From positions 186,001-250,000 of the forward strand of contig NZ_JACIEM010000006.1 in assembly GCF_014196845.1 (NCBI RefSeq): 64,000 bases of DNA, read 5' to 3'. Each line of letters begins with the position of its first letter. Position 1 is the stretch's first letter. Source of the stretch: Aurantimonas endophytica (GTDB lineage Bacteria; Pseudomonadota; Alphaproteobacteria; Rhizobiales; Rhizobiaceae). Below the pieces are notes generated by a model that saw nothing but the letters and a program-made list of their open reading frames with translations, did no database searches and was not told where the DNA came from. Positions 59,294-64,000 of the stretch are shown here, one piece after another. The translations under genes were made by a program, and so were the position numbers.

Positions 59294-60049
59294 TCAGGCC
59301 GCCGCGCTGGACTGGAAGGCCGCCTCGGCCTCGACGAGAGCGGCGGGGGTGCCCACGGTGATCCACAGGCCGCCCAGCCGGACGCCGTAGAGCCGCCCCG
59401 CTTCGATCGCATCATCGAAGACGCGGTTCAGCGAGAATCTCTCCGGCTGCATGCCGGCAAACACCGACGGCTTGATGATCGCCGCGCCGGCATAGATGAA
59501 CGGCGACATGTCGCGCTCGGCCACCCGGGCAAGGCGGCCTTCGGGATCCATGGCGAAGTCGCCGCGGCCGTCATAGCCTGTTGCCTGCCGCATCTCGGCA
59601 ATGAGCAGGCTGACGTCCATCTTCGCCGGGTCCCAGAGATCGGCCATCAGGTCGAGATTGTCGCGGTAGCCGTCGATCCAGAAAGTGTCGGAATTGATCA
59701 CGTAGAACGGCTCGGTGCCGAGTTCCGGCAGCGCCTTGACGATGCCGCCGCCGCTGTCGAGCAGCATGTCGCGCTCGTCGGAGATGACGATCTCCATGTC
59801 CTTGCGCCGTCGCAGATGCGCCTTCATCAGGTCGGCGAGGTAATGGACGTTGACGACCACCCTGGTCACGCCGTTGCGTGCCAGCGCGTCGAGCCCGTAG
59901 TCGATCAGCGCCCGGCCGCGCACCTCGACCAGCGGCTTGGGAATCGTCGAGGTGATCGGGCGCATCCGCTTGCCGAGGCCGGCGGCGAGAACCATCGCGG
60001 TGGTCGGTTTGAAGGTCGGGGATTTCACAGAGGTCATCGTGCGTCGCAT
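59294..60049 (-). CDS. murU: MurU-like nucleotidyltransferase
   Basis: This sugar-1-phosphate nucleotidyltransferase (251 aa) has TTAMVLAAGLGKRMRPIT, the nucleotide loop, and IPKPLVEVRGRALIDY. Together with the AmgK-type kinase encoded directly upstream, the best assignment is MurNAc-1-phosphate uridylyltransferase of the peptidoglycan recycling route known from Pseudomonas; a mannose-1-phosphate guanylyltransferase is the alternative. It starts 9 bases after the stop of the TsaE-AmgK gene. Two start codons (60049, 60037) are possible. Confidence 0.85.
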   Translation of the reverse strand: MRRTMTSVKSPTFKPTTAMVLAAGLGKRMRPITSTIPKPLVEVRGRALIDYGLDALARNGVTRVVVNVHYLADLMKAHLRRRKDMEIVISDERDMLLDSGGGIVKALPELGTEPFYVINSDTFWIDGYRDNLDLMADLWDPAKMDVSLLIAEMRQATGYDGRGDFAMDPEGRLARVAERDMSPFIYAGAAIIKPSVFAGMQPERFSLNRVFDDAIEAGRLYGVRLGGLWITVGTPAALVEAEAAFQSSAAA

Positions 60050-60058
60050 GTCGAGAGT

Positions 60059-61627
60059 TCAGGAGGCCTCGTCGTCGAGAACACCCCAGGCGGCATAAAG
60101 CGCTTTCAGCGCTGCCAGCGAGGGGTGGCCGAGCGTCCGGCCGAGATAGGTCTTAATACGCGGTATGTGACGCAGATATTGTGGCTTGCCGTCGCGTTCC
60201 AGCAGCCGGACGAAGATTCCGAGCACCTTCGAGGCGCGCTGGGCCGCCATGATCGCATAGGCGCGTTCGAAACCGGCCGCGTCGAAGCCGGGATCGCCCG
60301 CCGTTCGCCGCGCGACGTAGGCCTCGCGCAGGCGGGCCTCGAGCGCGGCCGGGACGTCGACGCGCGCGTCCTGGGCGAGCGCCGCGACGTCGTAGGCCGA
60401 GGGGCCGATCACCGCATCCTGGAAGTCGATCAGCCCGATCCGCCGGCGACCCGTCTCGCGCGGACGCCAGATGACGTTCGGCGAATGGAAGTCGCGCAGG
60501 ACGAGGGTGGTTTCCGTGGCGCGTACTTCGGCGAAGAGATCGGCCCAGATCCCGGCGAAACTCGCTCGCTCCTCGGCGGTGGCGGTACGCCCCTTGGCGC
60601 GCGGCAGATACCAGTCCGGCAGGAGATCGACCTCGATCGCCATGGCGCCTGGGTCGAACAGCGGCACCGTGTAGACGCCGCCGCCGGCGACGGGCAGGTC
60701 CGCGGGCCATGCCGTCTCGTGCAGGTCCGCAAGGCAGAGGACGGCCGCTTCGTAGCGCTCCGCCACCGGTTGCCCGGCGTCGTCGAGCAGCGTGTCGTCG
60801 CCGAGATGCTCGATCAGCAGCAGTCCGTGGTCGAGATCGGCCCGGTGGATCGCGGGCGCGGCGAAGCCCGCCGCGGTCAGTGCATCGGCGATGGCGACGA
60901 ACGGGATGACGTCCTCGGCGAGATGCGCGATGCGGCTGTAAGGCAATCCGTCGCGGACCGGCGGTCCGTCTGGCTGGTGCGGCGCGTCCATGAGGATCTG
61001 CGGCTCGGCCGTGCCGGTGTGGACGGTCTCGTAGCGCCGAGTGGAGGCATCGCCGAAGAAGCGTCGGCGTTCGGCATCGGCAAGGCCCGCGCCAGCAAGG
61101 AACGACCGGATCGCCAGCGTGCGGCGCGCCCGCTCCGCCGCTTCACCGCGGCCGCCAAGGACCGCGACGCGCCCGCCGCCCGCCGCCATGTCGAGCGAGA
61201 CGACGAGGCCCGCCTGGCTGAGCACGCGCGGCGCGTTCTGCGGCCATTCGACCAGCGCGACCCCGGCCTCCACCAACTCGTCGAAGCCAAGCTCATCGAG
61301 CTCGTCGTCGCCGCCGATGCGGTAGAGATCGAAATGCGCGATCTTCGGCGCGGTGTCGTAGGCCTGGACCAGCGTGTAGGTCGGCGAGGGCACCTCGAGA
61401 GATGCGTCCCCGGCCAGATGCCGGATCGCGGCGCGGGCCAGCGTCGATTTGCCGGCGCCGAGATCGCCGCACAGCGCCACGACGTCGCCGGGCCGCAGCA
61501 TCATCGCGAGGTCGGCGCCGAGCCGTTCGGTGGCTGCGGCGTCGACGAGTTCGAGGCGCACGATCTCTTCCAGCCCGTCAGCAGCGATCATCGGCTCTCT
61601 TGTCAGGGCAGTGGCCGAACGCGTCAT
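60059..61627 (-). CDS. TsaE-AmgK fusion: t6A ATPase subunit and amino-sugar kinase
   Basis: This 522-residue protein joins two enzymes. Residues ~25-165 are TsaE, the ATPase needed for the universal tRNA modification t6A37, with Walker A CGDLGAGKSTLARA (Lys60), PSPTYTLVQAY and LVEWPQ. Residues ~175-522 are an aminoglycoside-phosphotransferase-fold kinase like AmgK, which phosphorylates MurNAc/GlcNAc at the anomeric carbon; LRDFHSPNVIW and GLIDFQDAVIGPSAYD hold its catalytic and metal aspartates. Such fusions are annotated widely in alphaproteobacteria. Its ATG overlaps the divL stop by 4 bases, and the MurU gene follows. Confidence 0.92.
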   Translation of the reverse strand: MTRSATALTREPMIAADGLEEIVRLELVDAAATERLGADLAMMLRPGDVVALCGDLGAGKSTLARAAIRHLAGDASLEVPSPTYTLVQAYDTAPKIAHFDLYRIGGDDELDELGFDELVEAGVALVEWPQNAPRVLSQAGLVVSLDMAAGGGRVAVLGGRGEAAERARRTLAIRSFLAGAGLADAERRRFFGDASTRRYETVHTGTAEPQILMDAPHQPDGPPVRDGLPYSRIAHLAEDVIPFVAIADALTAAGFAAPAIHRADLDHGLLLIEHLGDDTLLDDAGQPVAERYEAAVLCLADLHETAWPADLPVAGGGVYTVPLFDPGAMAIEVDLLPDWYLPRAKGRTATAEERASFAGIWADLFAEVRATETTLVLRDFHSPNVIWRPRETGRRRIGLIDFQDAVIGPSAYDVAALAQDARVDVPAALEARLREAYVARRTAGDPGFDAAGFERAYAIMAAQRASKVLGIFVRLLERDGKPQYLRHIPRIKTYLGRTLGHPSLAALKALYAAWGVLDDEAS

Positions 61628-64000
61628 TCGGCCGCGTCCTCGAAATGGGTGCGGCTGTTCTCCTGACGGTCGGGCGATGTCGGACCGACGGGCAGCGTGC
61701 AGATGACCGTCGTTCCCTCGCCGGGCGCCGAGACGATCTCGATCGTCCCGCGGTGCAGCTCGACGAAGCTCTTGACGATGGAGAGACCGAGACCTGCACC
61801 CGACTGGCGGCCGCCGTTCGGATTGGCCTCGAAGCGCTCGAAGATCTTGTCGAGATTGTCGCGGGCGATGCCCGGGCCGCGGTCGGTGACCTCGAAGCGG
61901 ATCGTGTCGTCGCGTCGCCGGGCGCGCAGCGCGACGGCAGAGCCGGCCGGCGCGAAATTGGCGGCGTTGGACAGGAGGTTGAAGAGGATCTGGGTGAGGC
62001 GGGGCCCGTCGGCGCGCAGCGTCTCGCCGGCTTCCGCGAGGTCGATGTCGAGCGTCACGCCGGCTTCCGTGAGCCGCTCGCGCACGCCGTCGGCGGCATG
62101 CGACACGGTCTTGGCGATGTCGACCTCGTCGAGTTCGAGCTCCATGATGCCGGCGTCGATCGTGGCGAGGTCGAGAATGTCGTTGACGATGGTCAGGAGC
62201 TGCGACGTCGAGGTGGAGATGTAGTCGAGATACTCGCTCTGGCGCTCGTTCAGCGGGCCGGTCTCCGGCGTGCGCAGCAGCGCCGAGAAGCCGATGATGT
62301 TGGTCAGCGGCGAGCGCAGCTCGTAGTTCACGTGCTGGACGAAGTCGTTCTTGATCTGGTTCGCCTGTTCCAGCGCCTCGTTGCGCTCGCGCAGCATCCG
62401 CTCGGCCTCGCGGGCATCCGAAATATCGGAGAAGGTGAGCATGGTCTGCCCGTTCGGCAGCGGCACGATGCCGTAGGCGACGGTGTGGCCGGACGTGAGC
62501 GCAAATTCGCCGGTCTCGGTGTCGCGACCCGCCTCGTCGAACGCGGTGACCGCCTGGCTGAACCTCGTCCAGCCGCGGGCCTCGCCATTGTCATCGTCGC
62601 CGCCGACGATGGCGAAATTGCAGAGTTCCGGCAGCGCGTGGATGCGCGGACGCGAGCGCAGATATTCCGCGTCGAGACCCCACAATTCGGCGAAGGCCGG
62701 GTTGGAGAGGCGCAGCCGTCCGTCGCTGCTGAACACCGCGACGGCTTCGCGCAGATAGTCGATGGTCTCGCGCTGCAGCCGGACGGTCGCCTTGACCTGG
62801 CTCTCCAGCTCCAGCTTCTCGGTGATGTCCTCGAACACCCATGTGGCGCCGCCGCGGGGCTGCGGCGTCGCGATGACCCGCAAGGTGCGGCCGTCAGACA
62901 GGTGCCACAGCGTCTCGGTGGGTTCCGTCGCCCGGTACGCGGCGAGATCCTGCTCGCGCAGCTCGCTGCGGAACTCCTTCTCGATCGGCAGGATGCCGGC
63001 GGTGCGCAGATGGTCGAGCAGCGCGAGGTGGTCGGGCTGGGAATCGAGATAGGTGTTCGTGAGATCGAAGAGGCGCTGGAACGCGGCATTGTAATAGGCG
63101 AGCCGCGTCTTCTCGTCGAAGCGCGCAACCGCCGTGGTGAGCTGGTTCAGCGTCTCGGACTGGCTGTCGATCGTCTGGCGCAGTTCCATGCGAACCTGCT
63201 CGGTTTCCGACACGTCGGCGGCGAGGCCGGCCGATCCGAGCGGTCCGTCGGCTTCCACGACGGCGAAATTGCGCCGGTCCGCGGCGACGACCGTCGAGAG
63301 CTTTCCGGAAAACACCTTCGCCTCCGCGCGATGGGCGGCGATGGCGAGGCGGTCCTGCTGGCTGAGAAACTCGCTCTGGCGCTCCAGACACTCGGCGACG
63401 GAGCCGGCGTCGACGGCGCTCGCATAGCTTTCGTTGACCCAGACCAGGCGGCCGCCTTGCTCGCGCAGCCAGATCGGGATGGGCGCGGCGTCGAACAGGC
63501 GCTGCATCGTTTCGATCGTCGCCAGCGCGCGCTGCTCGGCGGCCTCGATCTCGCGCAGCCGCTCGCGCAGGCCCTGAAGTCGCGTGAAGCGCACGGTCGC
63601 CAGCGCCCCGATGGTCCGCCCGGTTGCCTCGACCACCTGGCCCTCTGCGAGCTCGATCTCGAGGCAGAAGGGTTTGGCAGCTCCCCGCAGACGGTCGATG
63701 CTGTCGGCAAGCGTCCGGGCCGTTGAGGCGGGCATCCAGTCGGCGAAGGCCAGGAACCGCTTCTCCTCGAGCGGCGCTTGGCAATCGCCCGGCAAGGCGC
63801 CGAGGACTTCGGGCGCCCCGGGGCCGGAATAGATCAGGATACGCTCGTCCGCCCCCGCCAGCAGCGCTGCGCGCGACTCGGCCTCGGCGCGGCTGTCCGC
63901 CAGGCTGGCCCGCAGGAGGTCGTTCTCGGCGGCGGTCTTGACGCGCTGGCGGATGATGAACACCGCCGTCAGCATCGTCGTGCCGATCATCATGGCGAGC
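61624..64000 (-). CDS. divL: DivL-type cell-cycle kinase homologue (tyrosine in place of histidine), N-terminus cut by window edge
   Basis: The visible 791 residues carry the tail of a membrane span (IGTTMLTAVFIIR), several PAS domains and a histidine-kinase core. The dimerisation helix reads HVNYELRSPLTNIIGFSALL, with tyrosine (codon 62325-62323) where a phosphoacceptor histidine belongs; this is the hallmark of DivL, which in Caulobacter works with DivK and CckA to control CtrA. The ATP-binding domain (NLLSNAANFAPAG, DRGPGIARDNLD, GAGLGLSIVKSFVE) is intact. The frame remains open to the right edge inside the span, so the true start lies outside. It overlaps the TsaE-AmgK gene by 4 bases. 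Confidence 0.93.
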   Translation of the reverse strand, partial: LAMMIGTTMLTAVFIIRQRVKTAAENDLLRASLADSRAEAESRAALLAGADERILIYSGPGAPEVLGALPGDCQAPLEEKRFLAFADWMPASTARTLADSIDRLRGAAKPFCLEIELAEGQVVEATGRTIGALATVRFTRLQGLRERLREIEAAEQRALATIETMQRLFDAAPIPIWLREQGGRLVWVNESYASAVDAGSVAECLERQSEFLSQQDRLAIAAHRAEAKVFSGKLSTVVAADRRNFAVVEADGPLGSAGLAADVSETEQVRMELRQTIDSQSETLNQLTTAVARFDEKTRLAYYNAAFQRLFDLTNTYLDSQPDHLALLDHLRTAGILPIEKEFRSELREQDLAAYRATEPTETLWHLSDGRTLRVIATPQPRGGATWVFEDITEKLELESQVKATVRLQRETIDYLREAVAVFSSDGRLRLSNPAFAELWGLDAEYLRSRPRIHALPELCNFAIVGGDDDNGEARGWTRFSQAVTAFDEAGRDTETGEFALTSGHTVAYGIVPLPNGQTMLTFSDISDAREAERMLRERNEALEQANQIKNDFVQHVNYELRSPLTNIIGFSALLRTPETGPLNERQSEYLDYISTSTSQLLTIVNDILDLATIDAGIMELELDEVDIAKTVSHAADGVRERLTEAGVTLDIDLAEAGETLRADGPRLTQILFNLLSNAANFAPAGSAVALRARRRDDTIRFEVTDRGPGIARDNLDKIFERFEANPNGGRQSGAGLGLSIVKSFVELHRGTIEIVSAPGEGTTVICTLPVGPTSPDRQENSRTHFEDAAE

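Noticed and set aside
55275-63726. Several long plus-strand reading frames opposite addB, the TsaE-AmgK fusion and divL
   Set aside because: All mirror confidently identified minus-strand genes and have low-complexity Arg/Ala/Gly compositions.

Overview
The window is a gene-dense, very GC-rich stretch of an alphaproteobacterial chromosome. Gene content and order point to Hyphomicrobiales (Rhizobiales): ActS/ActR next to hrpB and mmcB, addB-addA-trxA facing accD-folC, a TsaE-phosphotransferase fusion behind a DivL-type kinase, an AccD without its zinc finger, DUF2852, and CtrA-type TTAA-N7-TTAA boxes. A marine or leaf-surface lineage such as Aurantimonadaceae would fit, but that placement is a guess. 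I see no rRNA, tRNA, IS element, prophage or CRISPR array; the region looks like core chromosome.

Layout. 1-2320: a TAXI-type TRAP transporter (fused permease cut by the left edge, plus receptor). 2503-6989: a 46-residue membrane protein, malate synthase G and, facing it, an intracellular polyhydroxybutyrate depolymerase with a long histone-like tail; storage polymer breakdown feeds acetyl-CoA towards malate synthase. 7084-13012 (minus): GNAT, DUF1330, pyrF, a LOV blue-light histidine kinase and polA. 13013-18735 (plus): a noncoding region with three consecutive C-loop hairpins, an M20 peptidase, a probable CtrA-driven small RNA, a MipA/OmpV outer-membrane protein and a class A penicillin-binding protein with its own CtrA box. 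18832-27071: a 24-residue membrane peptide, dnaK behind a heat-shock promoter, an acyltransferase, dnaJ, two tandem PmtA-like methyltransferases, an FMN reductase, an HdeD protein and a helix-hairpin-helix protein.

27091-34079: a short-chain dehydrogenase and, divergently, a tightly overlapping ynjBCD-hrpB operon. 34149-38869: a YciE ferritin-like protein, the redox two-component system ActS/ActR, LexA-boxed mmcB, cueR and an L,D-transpeptidase lipoprotein. 38965-43438: a ceramidase-like membrane protein, a VOC protein, a DASS anion transporter, DUF2852 and a YgjP-like metalloprotein. 43509-49882 (plus): trpF-trpB, a coiled-coil membrane protein, cutA, trpA, accD, folC and a cupin. 49984-64000 (minus): trxA, addA, addB, a PAS/HWE kinase, a MurU-like nucleotidyltransferase, a TsaE-AmgK fusion and the tyrosine kinase homologue divL, cut by the right edge.

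The most interesting points are in noncoding DNA and regulation: the triple C-loop hairpin RNA upstream of the peptidase, a short terminator-bounded RNA behind a perfect CtrA box, and the link between those CtrA boxes, cell-wall genes and divL. Among proteins, the LOV kinase with a large insert in its ATP lid and the PHB depolymerase with a basic Ala/Lys/Pro tail stand out.
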